Of a DNA stretch of 64,000 nt, positions 7,895-17,252 are shown one piece after another. The stretch's first letter is position 1. Every line of letters begins with the position of its first letter. The translations under genes were made by a program, and so were the position numbers. The stretch is from Paenibacillus tyrphae. GTDB lineage: Bacteria > Bacillota > Bacilli > Paenibacillales > NBRC-103111. A model generated the notes under the pieces. It was not told where the DNA came from. It ran no database searches and worked only from the letters and a program-made list of their open reading frames with translations. The stretch is from contig NZ_JAMZAW010000007.1 in the NCBI RefSeq assembly GCF_024158745.1, forward strand, positions 124,001 through 188,000. Direction: 5' to 3'.

Positions 7895-10800
7895 CTATAG
7901 CATCGCCAGGATGCTTGGATCTTTAATTTTGCTGTCCTCTGCCAGCAGCAGCAGCTTGGACATAATTTCCGCTGTGCGCGGATCGCTGTCGGCGAACGGC
8001 AGGAACAGTCGGCCGCGGCTTTGTGAATGAACAGGCAAAATGGTAAGCGCGCCTGTCCCTTTTTTATGCACGATGCCTGAGCCCATATGGACGGTGTATT
8101 CGCCAAGCTTGCCTGCAACATGCGCATGAGAGCCTTCCAGCCGCACATTGTCGACCTTCAGCAGCATGAGCAGCTCTTGGGCAATCGCGATACGCATTTC
8201 CACGGTCGAATGGCTGGCCTCCGGATCGACGCCGCCGGCGTGAGCTATGCTGACGACGAGGTCGATGTCGCGCATCACTTCCGAGAAAATAACCGGGGGT
8301 ACTTCCGCCAGCTTGACCGCTTCCATCGTCTCGCGGTTGAAGAACTGCACCGTCTCCAAGGTTGGCGGCTCAATATCGGCCGGCGTAAACCAGTCGGCCA
8401 TCGCATACATGCGGGCAATCAGGTTTTCCTTGTAGTACACCTTTTGCAGCCCTTCCTCGTAATCGACGGTCCACGTGCGGCCGCGCAATAATGCTACGGT
8501 CCGCTGAGGCTGTACCTGATGGCCGGCGTAACGGCGGGATACCGTAACCGCAGCAGTTTCATCGGCGTTCAGACGGTAATATTCGCGAAATACCTGCTTG
8601 AACGGCTGCTTGATCTGCCGCACAAACAAGTCCCGTTGAAATTCGCTCCAGCGCCCGGACGCATAGAGATGAACCGGATGGGCAAGCAGCAGTTCGGCAT
8701 CCGACTGCAGCGTCAGCAGGCTGCCGTCCGGCTGGCGCAGCGTGAATGCGTCCGCCCCTTGGTCCGGCTCCTGCAAATATCCGATAACGCCTTCCCCTGT
8801 CTTCGACCCTGCCGCATCAATCCAGACGAGATGGCGCACGAGCGGCGCAATGACCGGATTGTGAATGATCGCACCAAGCTCTTGCGCAGTGAAGCGCGTA
8901 CCATTTTCCATCGCCTGCTCGAAGCTGAGCTTCGCACGGGTATACTGATCCTGGAGCTCCTTTTGCGTCTCTTTCATGGCCAGTACCAGTTCATCCTTGC
9001 GCAAGGCAGCCGGTATGCTCTTCTGGGCTTTACCGCCCTTCTCAACCTTCAGCTCCACTTGACCTTCATCATCAATTTCCAGCCATAGCTTCGTGCCATG
9101 AATATCTTGCGGGGAAAAATAAGCCGCGATTTCTCCGATTTTTTCAGCTTCAAGATCCCAGGTCATCCGATTGACATCGCCGTAGCCTGCATTGCGCGCC
9201 AAATTTTCGAGGGCTATGGCACCTGCCTTTCCTTCGCTTTCGCGACGCTGAGCGCCGAAATGCCTGCTTTCTTTCAGGAACTGTTGGATTAACTCATACC
9301 GCTCTAACACTTCCCGCTTGTTTCCGGCCGCGATTGGCAGCAAAGCATAGCTGAGCAGCTTGTCCTTATTTCGGGCAGAGCGGATGCCCTCCACCAGTTC
9401 CTGCTTATCCAATTTCCCTAAGGTGGCATCGGCGAACAACTGCGCGCGTCGGTGCGAATTGCCGCCATCGGTAATATATTTGGCGCAGCTATACAGCAGG
9501 TCAAAGCGCTCTGCGCCGAGCGTTTCATGAGCGCTTCTGAACCAATCTCCGTCGAAGGCGCCGTCATTGAAGCTTTGCGGACTGATCGGCGAGAAGATCG
9601 CCACTTCCGTCTCCTTCTGCGCAGAGAAGGTTTCGTTAATATGGGCGTGGAAATACCATGCCGCACTCTTTAGTCCCGACCAGCCCAGGTGCTGCTGCAC
9701 GATATCAACCCATTGCGGCGCATACATGGCCGCTTCCAGCAAGCGCTGCTCGGTCAGATCCGTCTTCTCCAGCAATGCGGCGAGCTGTGCCGCGTCTTCG
9801 CCTTTGGCGGGATAACAGCATTTCAGCAGCGAGCTGAGCACGGCCTTCTTCGTCAGGCTGCTATTGTAGACGTAACCGCGCTGGAACGTTTCCTTCCCCA
9901 GTCCGGTCAAAATAGCGACAAAGTAGCGCATGCCTTCAAATCGCTGAATCTCTGACGACAGCTCCGATACATCTGTCGGCAAATCGCCGCGTCGCGATTC
10001 GATTTCGACAATACGGCACACCGCCTGCTCCAATAGCGGCCTCACGCCCGGATAGCTTTCCAGCAGCGGCTTGCTCCAATTCGGATGCGTTAACAGGCGG
10101 ATGAAATCTTTTGCCAGGCTCCCTACCATCTTTTCGCGCAGCAGGACCCCGTCGCTGATCAGCCCCAGATGATGCGCACGCATATAAGAATCAACGGACA
10201 ACGTAGCGCTGTCGGCGCCCTTTAACAGTCTGCAGCTGGCATAAGCGGTGAAGAAATATTCCGCAAATTGCTCGTCGCTTCGCGCGCACTGCTTTGCGCA
10301 CGTCAGCCACTGCCCCAACAGGCCCGATCCCAAAGCCGGAAAGGGGGTTCCCTCCTGATGCCAATAAAAGGTTCCTTCATCCAGCTCCTCTCGCGGCAGT
10401 ACACACTGCTCAACCGTCAGCCGTGCCCGCAATGAACGGTAGATGGCCATACAAACCGTAAAGCTTTCAGTCAAGTCGGTTTCATGAAACAACAGCTGAA
10501 TCAGCTGATCGGTTTTTCCCTTATGCTTGAGCTTTTCCAGCACCTTGTCCAGCTGCTCCGCTTTTTGCTTATCCCTCACATCCGCATAGAGCTCTGTGAA
10601 CCATTGCTTTTCCGCGGCATAGCTGATCGTGTGGTTCTCACCTACGAACATGAAGACCAGCATGCGCATCGGCGTCAGCTGCAAATCCCGCGCAGCCTGC
10701 CGCCATACCTCCGGCAACGGGTAGCTGTCCAGCGAATCCTCGGCAGCTTCTTCGCCATCGGCTTTTTTTACCTTGGCCAGCCCGTACGTCTGATTGCCGA

Positions 10801-12952
10801 GCAGCACCTTTTCGGAATAGTGGCCATAATCCTGCCCTTCATACTCATAATTGTAGTGCTCCTCGATGAGCGCTTCGAAATGCCGATAAATCGCCGCAAC
10901 ATCCTCCGGCCGCCACGCCGCATACTGCCTCACATATTCCGCTTCCCGCTCGGCTTGCTGCCGATCCGATGCGTCGGCCAGCTCCGGATGATCGTATTTG
11001 GGCGGTATCGCCACGTTCTCATTCACATCGTACAAGCCGAAGCCATTCTCGGCGCCATCGCCCGCATCTGCAGCATGCAGCAGCTTATCGATCAGCACCT
11101 GCTCTGGTGCTGTAGCCCGCCCCTTCTCATGCAGCGATTGAACATGGGCCCGTACTTGCGGATAAAGCGCTTGCCGCTGCCCATCCTGCTGCAACGATTC
11201 GGCAATCGCAAGCCCGGCCAGCCGCTGCTGTTCATTCGAGGCGGACAAGAGCTTACCCGCCGCACGCAGCAGCTCCTCATCGGTCTGCTGCATGAGCAGC
11301 GTAATGCAGGCTTGACGCAGGGTGCCTGTCTTCAGCTTCAATAGCTCAACAATTTTGTCCAGCTCGGCAGCGGCAAGCGCCGATTGCCCGAGCAGCTTAA
11401 TCGCCGCCTCGCGGTTGCTTGTGCTTTTGTCATTCAACGCTTGCAGCAAATACTCGCGATGTTTTCCGGACGCGGCAGCTCCGATCAAATTAACCAGCAA
11501 ACCGTACCGCAGGTTTGAGCTCATCCGTTCGCTGCAATCTATCAACTGTTCGATCATTGCGGCATCGCGGTCATAGGCCGCCAACGTCATCATGCGCCGC
11601 AATAGCTCATCGGCATCTAGCGTTGCCACCGCCCAAGGGAATACGCTCCCCTTAAAGGTTTTCGTCTCTTTGAGCTGTCTCAGCGACTGCAATAAAGCAT
11701 GGAACTGTTCGCGCCGCTCTACAAGGTCCCCGCTGATCGGAGAATTGCGCAAATCGATAGCCTCGTCCCCATAATGGTAGTCGATGCGATAGTCGGCATA
11801 GAGGCTGTTCATCAGCCAAGCCATCTGCTCCGGGTCATCGACGGCTGACGGCAGATGTCCGCTCGCAATCCGATGCTGCATCTCCGACTGGTTCAGTTGG
11901 GCCAGGAAGTATAGCGAAGCCAGCTTCTTATATCTGGCGCCGTCCTTCAACACGCGCTGGATGCGCGTTGTGGCTTCGCCAATATCATAGGTCGCCGTCG
12001 CCCACAGCGAGAAATAGTAGACCAACGTATCTTCGCTATGTTCCGCTTCCTCCCGGTAGCTCTCATCCGTCAGAGCTCGCAGGGCAAGCTCCAGACATTT
12101 ACGGATGACCGCTGGCTTCTGATCGGTAAAGGCAAGCCCTGTCCACGTATCGAGCGCCCGGATCACCGCGCTGAAACGCTCCAACTGATGCTCCAACACG
12201 ATTCGAATCAAGTAGACGGCGGCCTCAACGGTTCCTTCGTCCAGACTTTCCATAATGTGTTGGCGCAGGCCCTCCTGCAGTCTGGCCGCAATCAGGAGAC
12301 GCCCCAGCATTTCGTAGGCTTCTACGCTATGGCTCTGCACAATGCCGAGAATCATCGGCCTTGTCAGCATCGCCGTCTGATTTTCGCTTAACATGATGTC
12401 TCTAAGCGCCTCAATGACGGTTTCGTTGCCCCTATCGAGCTCGCAGGCGATGCGATCGCCCATAATAGAGTCATCCGGCAGAATGATATCATGCCTTGTC
12501 AAATAATCGTGCAAGGTGCACTCATAAGCAAGAGCGTTATAGTAATATGTAATTGTCGCCAGTATGGCTTCCATATAATGAGCCAGATCGCGGGAACGAT
12601 AACCTTTGCGATCATAGGTTGAAGTTGAATAGGTAAGCAAAATGCGGCGACGCAACAAATCCAACAGCTCGGCCCCGTTCTCCTCTCCGAACAGCAGCGC
12701 CAGCGCCGAAGACAGCGGTCCCGCCCACAGCTGCTCGGCATCGGTCATCTCATGAATCGGACATGGATAGGCGCGATTCAGATCGGCAATAAACAACTGC
12801 TCGCGCTTTTCCTTGTTCTGGTATGTGGCCGTCAAATAGTCCAGCAGGCTGGAGGCTAACGGATAGTGCTCATGATTCTTCTTCGTCTGCAATTGCTCAG
12901 ACAAGGCATCCAGCGGCTCACGCTTATACTCAAGATGAATACGTTCTGTCAT
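7895..12952 (-). CDS. giant DUF4132 (MolR/YehI-like) HEAT-repeat protein
   Basis: A 1685-residue protein without signal peptide or obvious membrane segment, so probably cytoplasmic. Most of the first 650 residues and the middle are leucine/alanine-rich helical pairs resembling HEAT repeats, for example around LREAAIKLLGQSALAAAELD-like stretches. Near residues 1330-1500 it has the DUF4132 signature, including WSEFQRDLF followed by IKQPFKQVFREYY. The family is known from E. coli YehI/MolR; biochemical function is not established. ATG at 12952 has GGGAG 7 bases upstream. It lies 19 bases after a small gene and is almost surely co-transcribed. It could be a large scaffold; no catalytic motif was seen. 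Confidence 0.75.
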   Translation of the reverse strand: MTERIHLEYKREPLDALSEQLQTKKNHEHYPLASSLLDYLTATYQNKEKREQLFIADLNRAYPCPIHEMTDAEQLWAGPLSSALALLFGEENGAELLDLLRRRILLTYSTSTYDRKGYRSRDLAHYMEAILATITYYYNALAYECTLHDYLTRHDIILPDDSIMGDRIACELDRGNETVIEALRDIMLSENQTAMLTRPMILGIVQSHSVEAYEMLGRLLIAARLQEGLRQHIMESLDEGTVEAAVYLIRIVLEHQLERFSAVIRALDTWTGLAFTDQKPAVIRKCLELALRALTDESYREEAEHSEDTLVYYFSLWATATYDIGEATTRIQRVLKDGARYKKLASLYFLAQLNQSEMQHRIASGHLPSAVDDPEQMAWLMNSLYADYRIDYHYGDEAIDLRNSPISGDLVERREQFHALLQSLRQLKETKTFKGSVFPWAVATLDADELLRRMMTLAAYDRDAAMIEQLIDCSERMSSNLRYGLLVNLIGAAASGKHREYLLQALNDKSTSNREAAIKLLGQSALAAAELDKIVELLKLKTGTLRQACITLLMQQTDEELLRAAGKLLSASNEQQRLAGLAIAESLQQDGQRQALYPQVRAHVQSLHEKGRATAPEQVLIDKLLHAADAGDGAENGFGLYDVNENVAIPPKYDHPELADASDRQQAEREAEYVRQYAAWRPEDVAAIYRHFEALIEEHYNYEYEGQDYGHYSEKVLLGNQTYGLAKVKKADGEEAAEDSLDSYPLPEVWRQAARDLQLTPMRMLVFMFVGENHTISYAAEKQWFTELYADVRDKQKAEQLDKVLEKLKHKGKTDQLIQLLFHETDLTESFTVCMAIYRSLRARLTVEQCVLPREELDEGTFYWHQEGTPFPALGSGLLGQWLTCAKQCARSDEQFAEYFFTAYASCRLLKGADSATLSVDSYMRAHHLGLISDGVLLREKMVGSLAKDFIRLLTHPNWSKPLLESYPGVRPLLEQAVCRIVEIESRRGDLPTDVSELSSEIQRFEGMRYFVAILTGLGKETFQRGYVYNSSLTKKAVLSSLLKCCYPAKGEDAAQLAALLEKTDLTEQRLLEAAMYAPQWVDIVQQHLGWSGLKSAAWYFHAHINETFSAQKETEVAIFSPISPQSFNDGAFDGDWFRSAHETLGAERFDLLYSCAKYITDGGNSHRRAQLFADATLGKLDKQELVEGIRSARNKDKLLSYALLPIAAGNKREVLERYELIQQFLKESRHFGAQRRESEGKAGAIALENLARNAGYGDVNRMTWDLEAEKIGEIAAYFSPQDIHGTKLWLEIDDEGQVELKVEKGGKAQKSIPAALRKDELVLAMKETQKELQDQYTRAKLSFEQAMENGTRFTAQELGAIIHNPVIAPLVRHLVWIDAAGSKTGEGVIGYLQEPDQGADAFTLRQPDGSLLTLQSDAELLLAHPVHLYASGRWSEFQRDLFVRQIKQPFKQVFREYYRLNADETAAVTVSRRYAGHQVQPQRTVALLRGRTWTVDYEEGLQKVYYKENLIARMYAMADWFTPADIEPPTLETVQFFNRETMEAVKLAEVPPVIFSEVMRDIDLVVSIAHAGGVDPEASHSTVEMRIAIAQELLMLLKVDNVRLEGSHAHVAGKLGEYTVHMGSGIVHKKGTGALTILPVHSQSRGRLFLPFADSDPRTAEIMSKLLLLAEDSKIKDPSILAML

Positions 12953-12971
12953 GTTAAAACTCCCTCTCCTA

Positions 12972-13391
12972 TTAGCCCATCATTCCCGACAGCATGGTCA
13001 GTCGTATAAAGGTAAAAACCGATCCGGGCGCAATCGTCAGCGGCGCCTGCAGATCCTCCACAACTGTGTCATTAATCAGCACTTTGTAAATGCCGTCCTC
13101 AAATGCCTGCAAAGCCGTCTCGACCGCAGTCACAGCATTTGCCTTCCGGTCGTCATAAGCCGCCTGGAAGCCTACCTTGCCGGATTCAGCTTGTTCCTCC
13201 AGTTGCCCGGGACTTAAATAAGGAAAAATAGATTGCTCGATGCTGCGCGCGTTAAAACGCTGAACTTGATCTGTCACAATCGCCCGAATCGCATCCCCCA
13301 GACACTCCACATCGTCAGGCAGCGACGCCTCAATGAGCTCCAGCACCGGACGCCTTTTGCCGGCCGCTTTGACTCTGAAATAGATTTGCAC
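12972..13391 (-). CDS. small conserved-looking partner of the DUF4132 protein
   Basis: A 139-residue protein starting at a GTG (13391) placed 6 bases after a perfect AGGAGG; the frame also extends to 13412 without a site. I do not recognise the family. It is predicted soluble, with an N-terminal strand (VQIYFRVKAAGKRRP), helical middle, and a C-terminal segment of alternating hydrophobic residues, INDTVVEDLQAPLTI then SVFTFIRLTMLSGMMG, that could be a beta-rich fold. It is the first gene of a two-gene unit with the 1685-residue protein, so the two may act together. Confidence 0.7.
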   Translation of the reverse strand: MQIYFRVKAAGKRRPVLELIEASLPDDVECLGDAIRAIVTDQVQRFNARSIEQSIFPYLSPGQLEEQAESGKVGFQAAYDDRKANAVTAVETALQAFEDGIYKVLINDTVVEDLQAPLTIAPGSVFTFIRLTMLSGMMG

Positions 13392-13410
13392 CCCTTCGCC
13401 TCCTGTTATC

Positions 13411-13463
13411 AAAAATTTGTCCCTTCGAGGGCAACAAATTTTGATATTAATAGTGTCATTATA
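13411..13463 (-). promoter_or_regulatory. extended -10 promoter and leader hairpin of the DUF4132 operon
   Basis: On the minus strand a consensus TATAAT (13458-13463) is preceded by TG at the extended -10 position; no good -35 is visible. Between it and the ribosome binding site is an inverted repeat (13411-13443) with arms AAAATTTGT and ACAAATTTT plus inner CCCT/AGGG pairing, which could be an operator or a leader hairpin. Confidence 0.5.
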
Positions 13464-13612
13464 TCATGCGGCCTCCTCTTGTTCCCTTTTTTTTGTGAAA
13501 ATACGAACATACGACTGACTATTTTACCCGACCTAGATGTTCCGGTTTCAGCTTCCAGAATGCTTATAAAACGGTTAACGGAATTTTATTCTGCGAATAC
13601 CCGCATCCCGCC

Positions 13613-14410
13613 TTAGCTGCCGAAGGCTACTCCATCAGGATATAAGATTTTATTATATTGCTCCCACAATGGATTAGTCTGAGATGTTTTCCCTTCCTTT
13701 CTGAGCTTGCAGATTTGATTGTACAATTCCTCCAATTTCTTCAACTCATCATTGCTTAGAGAACTAGGGAAATATTTCTTCTCTTCCTGAAAAGATGGGA
13801 TTTCTTCGTATTTACCAAGAAGATCGGAATATTGAATGTCTAAGCTATAAACTTCATCTTGCAGCTTCCGAGCCTGATTATAGAGAGCTTCCATTTTGGC
13901 CAAGTCAGATGGACTAATTGATTTAGGCAGATTTTGTTTTACTTCATCGAATGGGTTTACCGGGAGAATGCGGACGGGATGAGGTGATGGAATCGGCTCT
14001 ATAGAGACCACTCCATCAGACTCAATATAAGAAACAATGTTAAGATCTTTCAAAACAAGAATTTGCTCTTTCGTTAAATCTGCAGCAAATCCTGCGAACC
14101 CTGTCATATTATACCTATGCGTTGTTTCAAACTTGCCAATTTTCTTCTCTAATTCCTCATACACCTTATTATCAGTAGAGTCTTGGAGTAAAACTATGCA
14201 AGCAATTTTTCCTGATGCTCCTTTAACTTTTTCAAGAAATTCTTTAGAAATTTTTTCAACAGGCATAATTCTCACTTCGTCTTTATTTGGAGTGACCGGT
14301 TGAATTCTTACTTGGTCTTTTGCAGACACGGTCGTATTACCTGTTGCTACGAATAAAATTGAACCAACAAGCGTCACGTACAATACTCCCTTTGCCAATT
14401 CTTTTCTCAT
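13613..14410 (-). CDS. secreted I9-propeptide-like protein with one C-terminal helical repeat module
   Basis: Start ATG 14410 (GGAGG 8 bases upstream) gives 265 residues; the frame to 14542 is unsupported. A signal peptide (about 1-30, ending TVSA) is followed by two short VRIQPV/VRIMPV motifs, then a domain resembling peptidase inhibitor I9 (subtilisin propeptide): IACIVLLQDS, YNMTGFAGFAADLTKEQI and IVSYIESDGVV. After another VRILPV comes a charged helical module (VNPFDEVKQNLPKSIS to LWEQYNKIL) that also occurs twice in the gene at 15479. No protease domain follows, so it may be a free-standing inhibitor or folding helper. Function is not known. Confidence 0.7.
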   Translation of the reverse strand: MRKELAKGVLYVTLVGSILFVATGNTTVSAKDQVRIQPVTPNKDEVRIMPVEKISKEFLEKVKGASGKIACIVLLQDSTDNKVYEELEKKIGKFETTHRYNMTGFAGFAADLTKEQILVLKDLNIVSYIESDGVVSIEPIPSPHPVRILPVNPFDEVKQNLPKSISPSDLAKMEALYNQARKLQDEVYSLDIQYSDLLGKYEEIPSFQEEKKYFPSSLSNDELKKLEELYNQICKLRKEGKTSQTNPLWEQYNKILYPDGVAFGS

Positions 14411-14533
14411 TTGAAAGTCCTCCCTTATTTTTAAAAAATCCAACTCTCTAAAAATAATCAAAACGTAAGTTGCCTGTACTGTCGCGGAATGCCTGCCTCG
14501 TGAAAGGCAATTTAAGTAGAATCGTCTTTTACC

Positions 14534-14578
14534 TATAACCAAATTAATAAGTCCATTGAACTTATTAATTTGGTTATA
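14534..14578. repeat. perfect 19-bp inverted repeat, 7-base loop
   Basis: TATAACCAAATTAATAAGT (14534-14552) is repeated exactly in reverse complement at 14560-14578. It is AT-rich, lies in the leader of the I9-like gene and after a coding remnant, and has no flanking T-run. It may be a terminator-like or processing hairpin. Confidence 0.7.
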
Positions 14579-14583
14579 TCAAT

Positions 14584-14763
14584 TTAAACCAATTCCTTAT
14601 CGTCCCCAATTCTTTCAAATTCCTTCTTTAATTTATCAATTGGCTTTTTGTCCCCTTTAAAATCCTTTTCAATCTGGGCAAGGTCTTTCTTCTTCTGTTT
14701 TACAATTTCAGCAGCTTTTTCATTTGACCCTCCAATTATCGAATCATCACCACAGTAAACTTG
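14584..14763 (-). pseudogene. possible 3' remnant of an unknown gene
   Basis: An open frame of 59 codons without a usable start runs from a TGA to a TAA. It encodes a highly charged, lysine-rich helical segment (for example EKAAEIVKQKKKDLAQIEKD) with protein-like composition, directly downstream of the PLD-like gene. It could be the tail of a decayed gene or chance; a short ATG within it (MKKLLKL) stops at once. The family is not recognised. Confidence 0.3.
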
Positions 14764-14796
14764 TCACGGCTTATGCCGCTGGTGTCTTCTGTCGTT

Positions 14797-15435
14797 TTAT
14801 TTCGCAATTTTCTTCTCAATCGGCTTGAAATTTTTGGTATCATTCCACATCTTTTCGAATTGATCCGAGAAGGTGTTAGCTGCTCCTTCCTCCCGGATCA
14901 CAGCCAGAACCTCATCGTTCGTTGTGCTGGCGGGCTTGGAATAATTGTATGAGCCTGTTGTAACGACCTTTTTGTCTGCGATCGTCACCTTTAGGTGCAT
15001 TAGGCCGTTATGACTGTTGACCTTCGTCGGAATCTCTGCACTGCCTAAAATCTTCAATGCCTCTTGTTGCGCCTTTCCCTCAGACTGCGTTTTGTCTGTA
15101 ATGACTCGCACTGTAACCCCCCGCTTCTTTGCATCTCGGATAGCTGCTACTATATCCGGATGTGTGATGCTGTAGATTGCAATGTCTAGTGTCCCCTTGG
15201 CCGAGTTAATCACATCAATCAAAACCTTTTCAGGGTGCTGATCAGCCCTTGTAAAGGCATATTTTACGTCCGCAGACACTAACTGCTTTACAGGTTCCTT
15301 TGCGGAAACAGATGTTTGTGGACCCGGCTCGGTTTTATGCACTGGCGCCGTAACTTCTTTCTGCGGTTCTGCCTTCGTACAACCTGAAATCATTAGTATA
15401 GCTATGAGTGCGAACAGTCCGAAATACTTTTTCAT
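14797..15435 (-). CDS. phospholipase D-like nuclease lipoprotein
   Basis: A 212-residue lipoprotein (ISGC lipobox, cysteine about residue 19) with a single phospholipase D domain of the Nuc endonuclease type. The catalytic motif HxKx4D is seen as HLKVTIAD, followed by the GSYNYS segment; an upstream stretch IDVINSAKGTLDIAIYSITH is also typical. Nuc-type enzymes act as dimers and cut DNA or RNA phosphodiesters. Lipidation would place it on the outer face of the membrane, suggesting a role in extracellular nucleic acid breakdown. It sits between two members of the repeat-module family in an AT-rich patch. Confidence 0.85.
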   Translation of the reverse strand: MKKYFGLFALIAILMISGCTKAEPQKEVTAPVHKTEPGPQTSVSAKEPVKQLVSADVKYAFTRADQHPEKVLIDVINSAKGTLDIAIYSITHPDIVAAIRDAKKRGVTVRVITDKTQSEGKAQQEALKILGSAEIPTKVNSHNGLMHLKVTIADKKVVTTGSYNYSKPASTTNDEVLAVIREEGAANTFSDQFEKMWNDTKNFKPIEKKIAK

Positions 15436-15478
15436 TGTCTATTTTCCCCTAGGCTTTTTTCAACACTGTGTAACAATT

Positions 15479-16357
15479 TTATCCTTTATATATGATTTCA
15501 TCTTTATATAAGATTTTATTATATTGCTCCCATAATGGATCGGTCTGGGAAGTTTTACCTTCCCTTCTGAGCTTGGAGATTTGATTGTACAATTCCTCCA
15601 ACTTCTTCAACTCATCTTTGCTTAGAGAACTAGGGAAGCCTTTCTTCTCTTCCTGAAAAGATGGGATTTCTTCGTATTTACCAAGTAGGTCGTTATATTG
15701 AATGTCTAAGCTATCAATTTCATCTTGCAGCTTCCGAGCCTTTTTAAAGAGAGCTTCCATTTTTGACAAGTCAGGCGAACTAATCGATTTAGGCAGATTT
15801 TGTCTTTCTTCATCGAATGAGTTTACCGGGATAATATGGACTGGCTCTTTTGATCCATAATCGAGAATAGGCCCAGGCTCTGTTGATGCATAAGGATCTA
15901 AGATTTTATAATATTGCTCCCACAATGGATCAGTCAGAGATGATTTTCCTTCCTTTCTAAGCTTGGAGATTTGATTATACAATTCCTCCAACTTCTTCAA
16001 CTCATCTTTGCTTAGAGAACTAGGGAAATCTTTCTTCACTTCCTGGAAAGATGGGATTTCTTCGTATTTACCAAGTAGGTCGTTATATTGTCTGTCCACG
16101 CTATCAAGTTCATCCTGCAGCTTCCGAGCCTGATTAAAGAGAGCCTCCATTTTAGACAAGTCAGATGAACTAATTGATTTAGGCAGATTTTGTTTTACTT
16201 CATTGAATGGGTTTACCAAGGGAATTGGGGCAGGCTCTATTGATGCAACCGGCATAATATGGGCTGGATTAGAACTAGGCGCACTAAAAACAGGGATAGA
16301 TAGCATTGAAGCTGACAGGCTAAGTACAACCGATGCAGTAATTAATTTTTTCTTCAT
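15479..16357 (-). CDS. secreted protein with two tandem 130-residue repeats
   Basis: A 292-residue protein with a signal peptide (about 1-25, ending VFSA). It consists of two near-identical copies (cores about 50-153 and 180-283; repeat period exactly 130) of the helical module found once in the 13613 gene. Each copy runs from FNEVKQNLPKSIS through YNDLLGKYEEIPSFQE and KDELKKLEELYNQI to LWEQYYKIL and is preceded by a HIMPV or HIIPV motif. The copies are also very similar at DNA level, pointing to recent duplication. The module is predicted coiled-coil or helical bundle; I do not recognise it. Probable role at the cell surface or in the medium. Confidence 0.75.
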   Translation of the reverse strand: MKKKLITASVVLSLSASMLSIPVFSAPSSNPAHIMPVASIEPAPIPLVNPFNEVKQNLPKSISSSDLSKMEALFNQARKLQDELDSVDRQYNDLLGKYEEIPSFQEVKKDFPSSLSKDELKKLEELYNQISKLRKEGKSSLTDPLWEQYYKILDPYASTEPGPILDYGSKEPVHIIPVNSFDEERQNLPKSISSPDLSKMEALFKKARKLQDEIDSLDIQYNDLLGKYEEIPSFQEEKKGFPSSLSKDELKKLEELYNQISKLRREGKTSQTDPLWEQYNKILYKDEIIYKG

Positions 16358-17015
16358 AGGTTTTTCCTCCTAATTTGGGTTTTGGCGACTACATATCATC
16401 ACCGAACACAGTGACGAAAGTGCTATGGCAAATGTTGCACATTGATAATTAAAAAATTTTTTTATCGTGCACGCCGGCGGAAAGATTCCGTTTGCCTTGC
16501 GTCAAGTATTCCCCATCCTCCTGTGTCGCATCTGTCCCGTCTGACAAGAGCTGGGGATCATAACCTAATACGTTTGTGATACGAAGCGGATGGTGGCCTT
16601 TTATCGCACGGCTTCTATGACGGCAATATTCTCCTATGCCTCCAGTTTGCCCAATTCCACCTCCAAGCGGTACATCCAGGATTCGAATCCCGAGAAAGTT
16701 GCACCCGACGGAACAACCTCGATCAATAAATAATTTAATTTTAAATCCCCTTTCCATCATTACTTATACAATTAAATTCAAAAAATCTCAGTGACTTTAT
16801 CACTAATAGACCTGTTTAATCAGGTCCTTACACCTTTCTGGATGTCACTGTTTAAATTTCATGCTGTAACTTTTCTGCTACATTTATTCATCCGTCATAC
16901 TTTATTTCGATTAGACAGTTCTATCCATAATTTACCGAAACGAATCAAGCTTATGGACAAGAATTCGCGTTTGATCTGAAGTATGCAGGGAAGACAGGAA
17001 GATGGTACGTTTAAA
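16358..17015. other. intergenic region without a recognised gene
   Basis: About 660 bases with AT-rich ends and a more GC-rich core (16470-16720). A 103-codon open frame on the minus strand (16449-16760) and a 47-codon frame on plus both lack ribosome binding sites and recognisable motifs. The core may be remnant coding DNA from an unknown source. Confidence 0.4.
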
Positions 17016-17050
17016 TAAAAAAAGCCCTTTCTAAATTTCGAAGGGCTTCT
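17016..17050 (-). terminator. rho-independent terminator downstream of the second sugar operon
   Basis: On the minus strand, AAGCCCTTCG and its complement GAAAGGGCTT flank a short loop and are followed by a run of seven T. It ends transcription of the GH3/lplB/lplC/lipoprotein operon, about 200 bases past the last stop. Confidence 0.8.
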
Positions 17051-17243
17051 ATAACCTAATTAATAATTCTACGAATACCAATACGGCTAGCGGCCCCATA
17101 TGGCCCATATCGTGACTCGTAACAATCAGCTTGGTGATCGAATCCAGCCGAAGTCGCAGGAGATGGCCGCTTTTGAAAAGTCACCAAATCCGGATACCGC
17201 AGTCGACAAGAATCACCTCGCGTTCGTCTTGAAGCAGCACCGG
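17049..17243 (-). pseudogene. degraded metallo-beta-lactamase-fold hydrolase fragment
   Basis: Reading the minus strand across one stop and at least one frame change gives LQDEREVILVDCG, then PDLVTF in a second frame, then SITKLIVTSHDMGHMGP. This order and spacing match the start of metallo-beta-lactamase-fold hydrolases, where the last part is normally THxDxDHxG. The metal motif is altered and nothing follows it, so it is a decayed fragment immediately downstream of the lipoprotein gene. Confidence 0.5.
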
Positions 17244-17252
17244 CTACACGCC

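Noticed and set aside
8519..11344. Several long plus-strand frames within the DUF4132 gene
   Set aside because: They are antisense frames of a high-GC3 coding region with Arg/Gln-rich composition and no ribosome binding sites.
16670..16695. GATTCGAATCCC resembling a tRNA T-loop
   Set aside because: No acceptor, D or anticodon stems can be formed around it.
16449..16760. A 103-codon minus-strand frame
   Set aside because: No ribosome binding site or recognised motif; reported only as unexplained intergenic DNA.
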